NCBI GenBank assembly: GCA_900074725.1
Contig: LT598456.1
Coordinates: 937,488-1,001,487, forward strand
DNA length: 64,000 nucleotides
Origin: Lachancea dasiensis
Taxonomy: Eukaryota > Ascomycota > Saccharomycetes > Saccharomycetales > Saccharomycetaceae
Direction of reading: 5' to 3'
Shown: piece by piece, positions 9,786 to 19,684 of the stretch
How positions within the stretch are numbered: the first letter of the stretch is position 1
Layout: the number at the start of each line of letters is the position of its first letter
Program-made: the position numbers and the translations under genes
Notes under the pieces: generated by a model
Seen by the model: only the letters and a program-made list of their open reading frames with translations
Databases searched by the model: none
What the model was told of the DNA's origin: nothing

Positions 9786-9793
9786 TTTATATA
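9786..9793 (-). promoter_or_regulatory. PRB1 TATA box
   Basis: On the coding strand TATATAAA lies about 235 bases upstream of the PRB1 ATG, the only canonical TATA in that stretch. The distance is on the long side of the yeast range. PRB1 is a stress/nutrient-controlled gene in S. cerevisiae, a class that usually has TATA promoters. Confidence 0.5.
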
Positions 9794-11461
9794 GGCTAGC
9801 CGATGAGAAACTTCACCCCTGATTCAACATCGCTATACACGTACTTCGAGGGGTATCGTATCGTACGTGAAATTCTCAACAAGCCATAGCCCTTAATACG
9901 GTCATTTAAATCAGCGACATTGCCGGTCGGTCAATATGTTGATGAGGCGCGCCGGAGAGCTGCCAGCAGGATACTAACAAGTGACTCAAATAAGTCTTAT
10001 CTCGGATAGCCTATGGACATGATAGGCGAAAAAGTGTGAAGGAGACCTGCCACGCCAACAATCAAGATTATTTAGTGATAGATAGGGCCTAAGAATGTCA
10101 AAGACCAAGCCGGGAGCGTGAGGCGGCTTCAGAATAAGAAATGACTGTGGTTGTGGCTTATAGTAGACTTACGGAGCGGGTGGCGCCCGCATGGATTGAT
10201 AATTTCTTTCAAAAGAGGAAACCTCATATAGTCAGTTGTCAGAGTAGGAAAAAATGATATAGATGGCCAGAACTCCACCGGGATATAGCAGGTAGCATGG
10301 GTTATGGGTTCTCCATAGCTCAGAAGTTCATTCACGGAACAAACGGGCTTCATGCTAAGCAGCTAGGCAATCCACAGTCATGTTCGGAGCCGAGTTGCAT
10401 TAAATGATTCTAATCCTCAAGACCAGCCAAGTTGTATCACGGCGAGGATAGACCTGAGGGCTATCTGTGGTTTATTGGTGAGTGAGTATACTGCATTCGA
10501 AAAAACATTTTGAGGAGTGAACATAGGACGCCAAGCCGCCAGAGCCGTGTACATGTTTAATGGCCGAGGAACACCAGACCAATTAGGCGATTCTTGTCAA
10601 TAAAACTACTCGCTAGCAGTGGGCCACGGTAGAGATGGCTCAATAAGAATATTACGGGCTCGTCTTGTGGTGAATTCGGATCTCGCGGCAAGATTTCACG
10701 GCAAGAGCGAGATGATGGAAATAGCAGCTTGTTCGCATGCGATAAAATGCGTTGGATTGCTAGGTTCCTTATGGGGTGCTCGCTATATGCCTAGCTACCT
10801 GTAAGTCGAGAGTATGATGGTGCCCTCGTATCTATTCCTTCCTTGATTTTCCTCCTTCAACGTGAAATATAAAAAGGACCTATTTGCGAGTTTTTGTGCT
10901 ACTTTCCACTCAGCATTGTCCAACCGATGCTCTTGCTTGCATTATTTGTGGTCACTCCGTATGGGAAATCCAATTCCTCGAGGCTGTTCTCATTTGATTT
11001 TGCTTTTAAGAACAAAGTAATCCTTTTGGTGGTTTGTAAAATCTCCTTGTTGTTGATTCGAAAGTTGAAGTACCTTAAAGACATCTTCTGCCCTGGATTT
11101 TAAGGAATATTGCCTATCTAACTGAAACATGTATCACAGTTTCGGAAGTAAACGCGTGCGCGTTACTCCCTTACTTAATATCCAATGCACAGACAGAATC
11201 CTATCCTAGGTCAGATACGCACCTTGACGTTCGTGAAGTGGAAATTTGATGGGTAAGATGCCGCTTGCGTACCGTTCTAAAGCAGCTCGACACCGCCTTT
11301 CTTTGGAACGTGGTAATGTGCCTCTGTTCTCTTCTACGGGAGAGAGTGATCATGAGCTTATTCTCAAACGCTTGTCCAGCGTTGGTGCGACCACAGGCAT
11401 ACTTCTCCCACTTTTGAAATATGGCGCATTCAGTCTTCGCAATTATTGGCGTAAAATGTTG

Positions 11462-11806
11462 TCAAAGATATCCCGGGGGGCTTGATCGTCGGGACAACAG
11501 TCTCTTGTACAGCCCGCATAAACTATGGGCGGAGTAAATCAATTGGTTGGGAGGGAAAGCGGCTGTTCTTAAGTTCTCAGGATCATACTGCGATAGGCTT
11601 CCAAACTGGTCGGCAGGCACGTCATACTCAGGCCTAGTTAGGTTCATAAGCTTCAATTGAATGTATTTGAGGTAGTTCATAAACTGCGATCAAGGTAGCT
11701 GCCATTGTTCTTCCAAATTATACTTTTGACCCAGTATCATGCAAATGCACTGCTCGCCTAGGCAGAGAAAAAGTACACAGCAACAGTCAAGATCTGGCTC
11801 GTCACG
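11462..11806 (-). pseudogene. Decayed coding segment of unknown family
   Basis: One frame on the minus strand reads like protein over about 115 codons with a stop in the middle: RDEPDLD, LGQKYNLEEQW, stop, then MNYLKYIQLKLMNLTRPEYD, ADQFGSLSQYDPENLRT, FPPNQLIYSAHSLCGLYKRL. The second part alone is an open frame from ATG 11680 (72 codons). Amino-acid composition and helix-like pattern look genuine, and the in-frame TGA with a TAG just upstream suggests decay rather than a live gene. I could not place it in a family. Confidence 0.35.
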
Positions 11807-12779
11807 CTAAGAAAATAAGGTGAACAAGATGCACCAGCAGAAATGTAGTAGCGAAAGTCGATAAGTAGTACTAGCCCTTCACTTTTGCATTTCATTTAAC
11901 CATGTCATTGGATTTTGAGAATCTCATTTTGGGAAATGCTCTTTCGGGATAGTGGCTGTGATGATAGCTACATTGTTTACACTTGCCATGAGGCACTGAT
12001 AGAGAGTATCCTCTAAAATACACTACTAGCCTCAATACAGCTATCTAGAGAACCTGAAGCTAAGCTGGTACGGCAATGTGGCGTACCCCACGGTTGAGTT
12101 GGAGCGAGCAAAACGTCAATTTAAAAAATCAAAATAACAGAATGGTATTGATATTGTGCTGTTTGGATAGCGCCGAGTTGCATAATAGAAAACATCAACT
12201 CAACGTCATATTAATACTAAGTGATATTGGCATGCCACCAAAACTTGAAGGCCCAGACTACTAACAAATTTATGGGCACCATAAGAACGACGATCTCACA
12301 TAATTTACCTCGCCAGCCATTTTAAGTATTCAAATGCCCGAAAAACTATCTGTTGGGCGGAATTGCTGTATTTTTGAGCGCTTGCTGCCTCCAGATTTTT
12401 CTCGCCCGGCTTTCGTGAAAATTCTGGCTGTATGTCCCAAATTTGCGCCAGACTTTTAGCCCGAATAAGCACGGAGACACAGCCAGAAATAGGTTTGTAA
12501 GTTCCATACGGTGTCAAGTTCTCAGAATCTTATTGACGATATCTATTAACCGAGCAGTTGAGCGAGTTATCACTACCGATGCTGACTTGCTCCAGAGAGG
12601 AGGCCCGGTAGGTTAGATCAAAGAGGCTACTACATATTGAAGAAATATGGTCATTAAGCGAATACTTAACAGATCCATAGGCCTAAATGTAGTTCTGCAG
12701 TTTTATGCTCGATTTTATTTGTGAAGCATGACTTTTGACTTAGTATATGTATATATACGTCTTAAAATTTTTAGCAAAT

Positions 12780-12894
12780 GGTTGTTTGGCCGAGCGGTCT
12801 AAGGCGCCTGATTCAAGACTACTTCTTATCACTGCAAAACAGTGAGAAATCTCAGGTATCGTAAGATGCAAGAGTTCGAATCTCTTAGCAACCA
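12780..12894 (+). tRNA. tL(CAA): tRNA-Leu(CAA) with intron
   Basis: The sequence follows S. cerevisiae tL(CAA) almost base for base: acceptor GGTTGTT pairs with AGCAACC, then discriminator A. The anticodon stem is CCTGA/TCAGG, with anticodon CAA at 12814-12816. After G37 an intron of 33 bases (12818-12850) interrupts the anticodon loop; it contains a CACTG/CAGTG hairpin. A and B boxes (TGGCCGAGCGGTCTAAGG and GTTCGAATCT) are intact. A T-run just after the gene (from 12896) is the RNA polymerase III terminator. Confidence 0.96.
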
Positions 12895-13026
12895 ATTTTT
12901 TGATTTATCTGTTCAAGCAATCTGGCCACCTTCATAGTTTTGATAATTTCCTCAGGGTTTTCAACCTCTTTGGTAACTAAGAATACTGAGAATATATCAT
13001 TATCTATATAAAGGAACTACTTTCAT

Positions 13027-14583
13027 TTAAATGGTCAAAACTTCACTCTTGAATAATTCACAGAGGTTTATCCAATCCTTTTTAGTAGGCAAAGCGCCAT
13101 AAGCACCGCACATTACTAAGGTCATGCCGCTGGTGTCAGTAGTACATGCGCTCAAGGTAAAACTATGTCTTAAGCTCCCCAAAGTTTGCGAAAACACTAG
13201 GTCTTGAACTCTAAAGTCTTGAATGCTGTGATCTTGTTTCACGTATCCGACATTGCTCAACACAACCCCTTGGCGAGGAAAACCTACAAGGTCTTCTACT
13301 GCCAACTTGTCGACATTAGATTTCTGGCAGACTGCATCTAGCATCAACATACCCAGAGGATATAAATAATCGCCCTTCGCTTTAGCTCCACAGAAAACAT
13401 TGTTGTAGTACTCCACCAAGGACCAAAAGGCTTGTTTGTCGTTTCCGATGTTGAGGGAGGATATCAGATAATTGTAGTGAGTCCCACCAATGTTACTACC
13501 GTACCTGTACATGGACCGAATCTCTTCATCAGCTGGCAGCAACTGAGAAGTATGCATCGGTATCACGACGTCGATAAACCACTCCCGCATGGATCCTGAG
13601 AAAACTTTGCCAAATTTATACATAGCCACCAACCAACACGCTTGCAAGAATGGTGTCATAGTACAGTGGGAACTAGTCTGACGTTGAATTTTGTTCTTGA
13701 TCGCTTGAACTTCGCCCGGAGTGAAGTGGACAAAGTGGGAATATACTGAATTGCCTTCATCCGGATTAGTGATACGAGATACAACTGGGCCCTTGGAGTA
13801 ATATCCAAGGCGATTTCTGACGAAAGAATTTGCGAAAAACCGCGGTAGGTAAGTTAGTGGAGGTTTGTAATCAAGGCGTTCATCGATCGGAGCGGGTAAT
13901 TTTCCCAGCCTGTGGAAGTCAGCGGAATAATCGAAAATAACACCACTACGATCCAGAACTTCTGGCATTTTGCTGAGACGAGCAGAAAGATCCTTGAATA
14001 AATTTACCGCCGAGGTTCCATCGCTGGAACAATGGTTGGAAATGTATAGAAATTTGGACCAGGTATTTTTGTCCTTCCCTGGAAGACATAAGATCCTCCA
14101 ATTGGGTTTGGATGGATCGCCGTAAGGAACTCGTATCCTGGAGACGACGTCGAATATTTCACTCGTGTACTTGCCGCCACTGCGCGTAAATAGCTCCAGT
14201 ATTTTCGTCACCACCTCTTGATACTCTTCTTGATCGTTCATTAGCAAATCTGACACCCTCACAGAATCTAAAAGACGCATGTATTCATGAGAGGCAACCG
14301 GCTTAGACAAGAATTCTTCGCTGGCATAAAAACTAGCATGATCCGGCCAATTTCGGGGAATTACTGTATGCACGAGAATTGGATTTTGTAAGCAGATTGT
14401 TCTTAATGCATATGCCAATTCATCCACGGTGCAACTATTGCTTAACTCACAATACATGCTAAAATTACTGTACAAATCTTGACGTTGACACAATGTAAAA
14501 TAATTTTCCAAGTGGCCAAGTTCTCTGGCATGCCCGTGTTCTTGCATTTCCTGCAAAAAGCTGGCTTGCTCAAATTCCATCAC
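13027..14583 (-). CDS. ATF2: Alcohol O-acetyltransferase, Atf1/Atf2 family
   Basis: Atf enzymes acetylate alcohols (ethanol, isoamyl alcohol) with acetyl-CoA to volatile esters, and Atf2 also acetylates sterols. The 518-residue product carries the family's HxxxDG active site as HCSSDG (H184, D188, G189) after the strand FLYISN, and NWRILCLPGKDK just before it. The end (DFRVQDLVFSQTLGSLRHSF, then TLVMCGAYG) matches the conserved C-terminal sheet of Atf proteins. The length agrees with Atf1 (525) and Atf2 (535). S. cerevisiae has the duplicates ATF1 and ATF2; which of them this single gene resembles more I cannot tell, so the symbol is a family name. It lies between tRNA-Leu and FUM1, not a location I know for ATF1/2, so it may have moved. 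Confidence 0.85.
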   Translation of the reverse strand: MMEFEQASFLQEMQEHGHARELGHLENYFTLCQRQDLYSNFSMYCELSNSCTVDELAYALRTICLQNPILVHTVIPRNWPDHASFYASEEFLSKPVASHEYMRLLDSVRVSDLLMNDQEEYQEVVTKILELFTRSGGKYTSEIFDVVSRIRVPYGDPSKPNWRILCLPGKDKNTWSKFLYISNHCSSDGTSAVNLFKDLSARLSKMPEVLDRSGVIFDYSADFHRLGKLPAPIDERLDYKPPLTYLPRFFANSFVRNRLGYYSKGPVVSRITNPDEGNSVYSHFVHFTPGEVQAIKNKIQRQTSSHCTMTPFLQACWLVAMYKFGKVFSGSMREWFIDVVIPMHTSQLLPADEEIRSMYRYGSNIGGTHYNYLISSLNIGNDKQAFWSLVEYYNNVFCGAKAKGDYLYPLGMLMLDAVCQKSNVDKLAVEDLVGFPRQGVVLSNVGYVKQDHSIQDFRVQDLVFSQTLGSLRHSFTLSACTTDTSGMTLVMCGAYGALPTKKDWINLCELFKSEVLTI

Positions 14584-15261
14584 TATCTTGAGGTTTTAAT
14601 CTTCGATGTTTGTCCAAGTATACCGAGGCTCTGTTGTTTTTTGTTTAATCCAACTGGAGAGGTTTGACGGGCTCGTAAAATTGGTATGTAATTTATACAT
14701 CGTTTCTCGAAAACCCAACTAAACGAGCTGTTGGCATATTTATGCATTACCAAGCCTGAGCCGACACCCCGTCGATGATGAGTGCTTGAGGTTAGAACTT
14801 GCCAGTATGGGGGGAACCGGTATGCGCTATCCGGACGGCAAGGAAAGACACTTGCAAATTTAACAGTGGACATTTAATTCGTAATTGACCGCTGAGATTA
14901 ATCTTCAACCGGAGAGCCCAGTGCCTGTTCCTAACTCAAACTGCAGCCCACTTTTCTGATCCCTAGTGACTTGAACGAGTTATAAACAAAGGTTCTCCCG
15001 GGTGCCTAATCATAGATATTCTTCACACATTACATCTACATCGTCTTTGATTTCTGAATCAATGATGCTGCATTGATTTTGAAACGTAATTTACAGCCTT
15101 GGCAGGTCTTGCCCAAGTGAAACCGGGCCTCACACTTCTAGGTACTACAAATGCCAGCATCTACCGTCGATCACGCATACCCTCGTAATGGCGGAGTATT
15201 TGTAAGAAGTGTATGTGTACAATTTGATCTAAAGAGTTGACAGATATTTCAAATTTCAAAC
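14584..15261. other. Spacer between the acetyltransferase gene and FUM1
   Basis: About 680 bases with the leftward promoter of the acetyltransferase gene and the 3' end of FUM1. A minus-strand open frame of 96 codons directly abuts the acetyltransferase start (14583-14873), but it has no similarity I recognise and I treat it as chance. Confidence 0.3.
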
Positions 15262-16743
15262 TTATTTAGGGCCCACCATGTTCTCAGGAACAACCCATTG
15301 GTCGAATTCGGCGTCAGTCAAGACGCCTAGCTCCAAAGCAGATTCCTTTAGGGTTATGTTCTTCTTGTGAGCGTTCTTGGCAACCTTTGAAGCGGCATCG
15401 TAGCCAATCTTTGGGTTTAAAGCAGTGACCAACATCAAGGATTCGTGTAGAAGCTTGGCAATCTTGTCCTTGTTTGCTTCGATACCATCAACGCAGTGCA
15501 CTCTGAAAGAGTGACAGCCATCACCCAAAAGTCTGATGGAGCTCAAGAGGTTGGAGATCATGACTGGCTTAAAAACGTTAAGCTCAAATTGACCAGAGGC
15601 ACCGGCAAAAGTGATAGCAGCATTGTTACCCATCACTTGGACACAAAGTTGAGTCATTGCTTCGTTCTGGGTTGGGTTGACCTTACCAGGCATGATCGAA
15701 GAACCTGGCTCATTTTCTGGCAATGAAAGCTCACCGTAACCACAACGAGGACCAGAACCCAAATATCTAATATCGTTGGCAATCTTGTAAAGCGAGCACG
15801 CCAATGTGTTCAAAGCACCTGAACATTCAACGACGGCATCGTGGGCAGCTAAAGCCTCGAACTTGTTAGGAGCAGTCTTGAAGTCGATGCCCGTTTCCTT
15901 GCTGACCTGTTCGGCGACCTTTTCAGCAAAACCAATCTTGGCGTTCAAGCCAGTACCGACAGCGGTACCACCTTGAGCCAAATATTTCAAGTGGTGCAAG
16001 GATTGTTCAACACGGGTGATACCGTTAGTCAACTGTTGGGTATAACCGCTAAATTCCTGACCCAAAGTAAGGGGAGTAGCGTCTTGCAAATGGGTTCTAC
16101 CAATCTTAACAATAGGTTCAAATTCCTCAGATTTCTTGGCAAATGAGTCTCTAAGAGCAGTCAATTCGGGAAGCAATAGGTTGGTAATCTCGGTGACGGC
16201 AGCGATGTGCATGACAGATGGGAACGTGTCATTGGAGGATTGAGCCTGGTTGCAGTGGTTGTTTGGATGGATCGACTTCGACCCAATTTCACCGCCTACA
16301 ATTTCGATGGCTCTGTTGGAGATCACTTCATTGGCGTTCATGTTACTCTGGGTACCAGACCCCGTTTGGAAAACCACCAATGGGAAATGGTCAACCAGCT
16401 TGCCGCTAATTACCTCGTCAGCGGCCTGTTGAATTGGCTTTGAGATCTTTGGGTCCAAAGTTCCGTAGGACTCGTTGACGATAGCAGCAGATTTCTTCAA
16501 GATACCAAACGCTCTGACTAAAGGTTCCGGCATACGTTCACGGGCACCACCTATCTTGAAGTTTTCAAGTGATCTTTGGGTTTGAGCACCCCAGTACTTG
16601 TCGCTAGGGACTTCGATTTCTCCGAAAGCATCGGTCTCTACACGCACCTTGTTCTTTAGACCGCCTGCGGAAGTAGACGACAATAGTCTTGAGAAGGGAC
16701 CTGTTGCGCTCTGTTTGGCTACGCGAGGTGTGAGTTTGAACAT
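15262..16743 (-). CDS. FUM1: Fumarase (fumarate hydratase, class II), mitochondrial and cytosolic
   Basis: Interconverts fumarate and L-malate in the TCA cycle. In yeast one gene supplies both mitochondria and cytosol. The 493-residue product starts with a basic presequence ([20 protein letters not shown]) followed by the mature start near [14 protein letters not shown]. Class II fumarase motifs are all present: [10 protein letters not shown] at 127-136, [10 protein letters not shown] at 215-224, and the family signature [11 protein letters not shown] at 347-357 with the mobile catalytic serine. Length equals S. cerevisiae Fum1 (488). Codon use is strongly biased, as for a highly expressed gene. 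In S. cerevisiae it is beside KEL3; here SOM1 and PCM1 lie between them, as expected of the ancestral order. Confidence 0.98.
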   Translation of the reverse strand: MFKLTPRVAKQSATGPFSRLLSSTSAGGLKNKVRVETDAFGEIEVPSDKYWGAQTQRSLENFKIGGARERMPEPLVRAFGILKKSAAIVNESYGTLDPKISKPIQQAADEVISGKLVDHFPLVVFQTGSGTQSNMNANEVISNRAIEIVGGEIGSKSIHPNNHCNQAQSSNDTFPSVMHIAAVTEITNLLLPELTALRDSFAKKSEEFEPIVKIGRTHLQDATPLTLGQEFSGYTQQLTNGITRVEQSLHHLKYLAQGGTAVGTGLNAKIGFAEKVAEQVSKETGIDFKTAPNKFEALAAHDAVVECSGALNTLACSLYKIANDIRYLGSGPRCGYGELSLPENEPGSSIMPGKVNPTQNEAMTQLCVQVMGNNAAITFAGASGQFELNVFKPVMISNLLSSIRLLGDGCHSFRVHCVDGIEANKDKIAKLLHESLMLVTALNPKIGYDAASKVAKNAHKKNITLKESALELGVLTDAEFDQWVVPENMVGPK

Positions 16744-17477
16744 CCTGAATGTCTTGTAAACCTGATCTGTCCTGTTGGATCTGGTGAGATGGAGTTGTTA
16801 GGTTCACTATTTGGATAATATGTAGACATTATTTTCGCACTATACAAAAGTTCGGGCCCGACTTCGGGATTGAACTCTTATAACAATCAAGGGCCCTGCC
16901 TAGTTGTAATCGAGCAAGATGGAGCTAGCAAAGCCAAGTATATAGCCCACAGGTCTTCAAGCCGACATTTGATACGTCAAACTTCCTCAACTAGCAATCA
17001 CTTTCACAACACCTGCAATATTGACAATAGAGCCAGATCAGAGCGGAAAAATCGGGTGCCGCATTTCTGATAGCCATAACTTGAGAATTTTACTTGCTGG
17101 ACTTGCTGGCACATCGTGAAAGTGTTATTCTCTTTCAATATCATACTTAATATGGATAGAGTTGTTCACGATAAAAGAGATTGCATTGGTCCAGAAAGTA
17201 GAATTAAACGACCTAATGATCCTTTCTCACTGAAACATCGTGCTCAATTGGTATCAAAACATGTAGACCCTCCATTAGGTGCGATGAGGTAGTTTAGCGG
17301 TCTTGTTTATTTGACCGTCACAAAGATTTTTCCCAGAACTTCACAACAAGCCCATTTCTGCCCTCGCTCCAACAACCATAAAGTTCACAAAAAGGTAGCG
17401 CGTAGGAGAATAAGCACATTTAAAAGTTTACCGCGTCGCAATTGGTGTTGGGAGGTTCCGTAAGCCGCTCATTTGTT
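16744..17477. other. FUM1 promoter region and SOM1 3' region
   Basis: About 730 bases. It contains the leftward FUM1 promoter. Short open frames only, none supported. No tRNA or repeat seen. Confidence 0.3.
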
Positions 17478-17750
17478 TCACTTCTTTTCTATCCTCTCCA
17501 TGCTCGACCAAAAGTCTTGCACCGTGAGGTCCATATTTGTTGCTTCACTAGTTAGTTCAATACGGATTGTCTGGCCGCTTTTCCCCACCAGGCACTCCTT
17601 AAACACTCTCTTGAAGGGAATACACACGTATTCGTGTCCGTTGAAATCACACTGGTTCTGTGTCAGTGATTTCAGCTTACAAGGCCCTCTCACTTTGGCC
17701 AAAATATGGTCCAATTCTTCCTTGCCGAAAACCAATGTTGGTGGAGCCAT
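17478..17750 (-). CDS. SOM1: Som1, subunit of the mitochondrial inner membrane peptidase complex
   Basis: Som1 associates with the Imp1/Imp2 inner-membrane peptidase and is needed for processing of some Imp1 substrates. The 90-residue product starts MAPPT, as I recall for the baker's yeast protein, and keeps the pattern C-x-LK-x(4)-QC-F-GHEYVCIPFKR-F-x-C, with cysteines spaced as in S. cerevisiae Som1 (74 residues). It lies between FUM1 and PCM1, the same place as YEL059C-A beside PCM1. The identity rests on this cysteine pattern and synteny, both strong for such a small protein. Confidence 0.85.
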   Translation of the reverse strand: MAPPTLVFGKEELDHILAKVRGPCKLKSLTQNQCDFNGHEYVCIPFKRVFKECLVGKSGQTIRIELTSEATNMDLTVQDFWSSMERIEKK

Positions 17751-17788
17751 AACGACATAGGTTTGTGAAAGAAGTTGTGCTTTATGGG

Positions 17789-17821
17789 GATTTAATGTCG
17801 ATTTAATGTCGATTTAATGTC
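17789..17821. repeat. Three tandem copies of an 11-mer (GATTTAATGTC)
   Basis: Perfect copies at 17789-17799, 17800-17810 and 17811-17821, in the 155-base divergent promoter between SOM1 and PCM1. It may be simple slippage or a repeated factor site; I know no factor for this word. Confidence 0.9.
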
Positions 17822-17905
17822 GACAACTAGCTATCTAATTAATATAGGCTAGCAGAAACTTCATATTGTCCAGACATTGTTTGCACTAAAGAACACGGCA
17901 AAGAA

Positions 17906-19543
17906 ATGGCAAGTGACAGTGAAGCTCTCCAGGGGCTTTACGATAAACATTGTGTTCAAGGGTTTAAATATGCATACGGCACGGCTGGTTTTCGCTACAA
18001 TGCAGATGTGTTGGACACCGTTATGTTCACCACAGGCGTTCTGGCCGGTTTGCGATCAATCTATCTGGGAGGAAAGACTGTGGGAGTAATGATCACAGCC
18101 TCACACAATCCTCCTCAAGATAATGGTGTAAAAATCGTCGATCCACGAGGCGAAATGCTAGAGAAAAGCTGGGAGAGCTATGCGACTGAATTGGCGAACA
18201 GCGCATCTCAAAACTTCGCAAGCTTCCAAAACAAGCTGAAAGAATTGCTTGAGATTTTGAAACTAGACTTGATGACACCTGGATGTGTTGCGGTTGCACG
18301 CGACTCCCGTGATTCTGGCCCTCGTCTTTTGGCCGCTTTCAAGACAGGCACCGAAGTATTGGCAAACCTGCAGGTTACAGACCATGGCGTCCTAACCACA
18401 CCACAGCTGCATTTCCTCACCTGCAAAACCAACGATCTTGGCCAGGGCGCTGTTATAGCCGAGACATTATACTTCAAGGAGTTTTTGAGCGCGTGGGATG
18501 AGCTCACTATGCTCTGCAATATCCAATCACTCCCTTATAAGATTAGAATCGATGCTGCAAATGGAGTTGGTGCACCCAAGGTAGAAGAGATGCTAGGTGC
18601 TCGTTCTTTTTTCGATAATACATTCACGGTGGTAAATGGAGACTGGAAAAATCCACCTGCTCTGAACCATTTATGTGGTGCAGACTTTGTCAAGACCAAT
18701 CAAAGGTTACCTCAGGGTATTTCTGGCGATGCTAAGCAGGGCCCACATATCAATTGCTCTTTTGATGGCGATGCTGATCGGGTAGTGTTCTACTACGTCA
18801 ACTCGGTAGGCGAGTTTAAGCTACTGGACGGTGATAAGATTGCCACTTTGTTCGCCAAATTTTTCCAAGAATTACTGCAAACTGCGGGTTTGCGGGACGA
18901 ACTTCAACTGGGCACTGTGCAGACAGCATATGCCAACGGCAGCTCCACTCACTACCTGGAGAAAATGCTTGGAGTTCCTGTGACATGTACACCCACAGGT
19001 GTAAAGCATCTGCACCACGAAGCTGTTAAGTTCGACATAGGTATCTATTTCGAGGCGAATGGCCACGGGACGATTGTTTTCTCGGAAAAAGTTACCGAAC
19101 TGGTGACCCAGAAATTCTCCGATGCTAGCGAGTCGAAAGACCGCCACAATGCGTTACAGCTACTATTAGTGTTTTCCAAATTGATAAATCAAACAGTTGG
19201 AGATGCTATTTCTGACATGCTTGGTGTTATGGCCGTTTTATCGATTCTTAAATGGACGCCTGAGCAGTGGGATAATGAATACACGGACTTGCCCAACAAG
19301 CTGATTAAAGTCTTGGTTCCGGATAGAACTGTATTCAAGACTGTTAACGCTGAGAGGCAACTGGTAAGTCCCGTAGGACTGCAACAATCAATCGATGATC
19401 TCGTCGACAAATTTGACAATGCAAGATCATTTGTAAGAGCCAGTGGAACAGAAGACGCAGTAAGAGTTTACGCCGAAGCGGCAACAAGACAAAAAGTTGA
19501 AGAGTTGGTTACAATGGTGGGTCAACTAGTTGAGAAGTCTTGA
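17906..19543 (+). CDS. PCM1: Phosphoacetylglucosamine mutase
   Basis: Converts GlcNAc-6-phosphate to GlcNAc-1-phosphate on the way to UDP-GlcNAc (chitin, N-glycans, GPI anchors). The 545-residue product (557 in S. cerevisiae) has the phosphoserine loop ITASHNPPQDNG with S66, the metal loop DGDADRVVFYY around 285, a sugar-binding EANGHGT segment near 380, and the phosphate-binding RASGTEDAVRVYAE at the end. The order is that of the AGM1 branch, not general phosphoglucomutase, because the catalytic loop lies close to the N-terminus. The start MASDSEALQG is the only ATG that keeps the KYAYGTAGFR motif at a normal distance. It diverges from SOM1. Confidence 0.97.
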   Translation: MASDSEALQGLYDKHCVQGFKYAYGTAGFRYNADVLDTVMFTTGVLAGLRSIYLGGKTVGVMITASHNPPQDNGVKIVDPRGEMLEKSWESYATELANSASQNFASFQNKLKELLEILKLDLMTPGCVAVARDSRDSGPRLLAAFKTGTEVLANLQVTDHGVLTTPQLHFLTCKTNDLGQGAVIAETLYFKEFLSAWDELTMLCNIQSLPYKIRIDAANGVGAPKVEEMLGARSFFDNTFTVVNGDWKNPPALNHLCGADFVKTNQRLPQGISGDAKQGPHINCSFDGDADRVVFYYVNSVGEFKLLDGDKIATLFAKFFQELLQTAGLRDELQLGTVQTAYANGSSTHYLEKMLGVPVTCTPTGVKHLHHEAVKFDIGIYFEANGHGTIVFSEKVTELVTQKFSDASESKDRHNALQLLLVFSKLINQTVGDAISDMLGVMAVLSILKWTPEQWDNEYTDLPNKLIKVLVPDRTVFKTVNAERQLVSPVGLQQSIDDLVDKFDNARSFVRASGTEDAVRVYAEAATRQKVEELVTMVGQLVEKS

Positions 19544-19684
19544 TGTCAAGAATTTTTCCGTCACACATTATATCATTTGCATTATATATCCTAATCACCT
19601 CTAGTTTATATATTATTACTTCTTCAATATTCGCCCACCATTAAAACACATTCTTAGAACGGCGCACTGACGATTGTTCTCGCC

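Larger units (their letters stand above)
9554..12779. other. 3.2-kb gap without an intact gene
   Basis: Apart from the PRB1 promoter at its left end and the relic at 11462-11806, I can support nothing here. Open frames are short and without recognisable motifs. A TATA-like ATATAAAAAGG at about 10867-10877 precedes a 58-codon ATG frame (10928-11104) of no known family. No LTR pair, snoRNA box set or other RNA gene was recognised. The gap ends at tRNA-Leu, a type of place where yeast retrotransposons insert and decay. Confidence 0.5.

Noticed and set aside
10558-10577. TGGCCGAGGAAC resembles part of the yeast SRP RNA (SCR1)
   Set aside because: Only a dozen bases agree; the conserved 5' domain and the rest of the RNA are not present around it.
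9554-12779. Ty/LTR remnants expected beside tRNA-Leu
   Set aside because: No TG...CA terminal pair with a matching copy, primer-binding site or target duplication could be found by eye.
14583-14873. 96-codon minus-strand frame next to the acetyltransferase gene, possible extension or separate gene
   Set aside because: Ends at the acetyltransferase start, has no recognisable sequence and the known family start is already complete.
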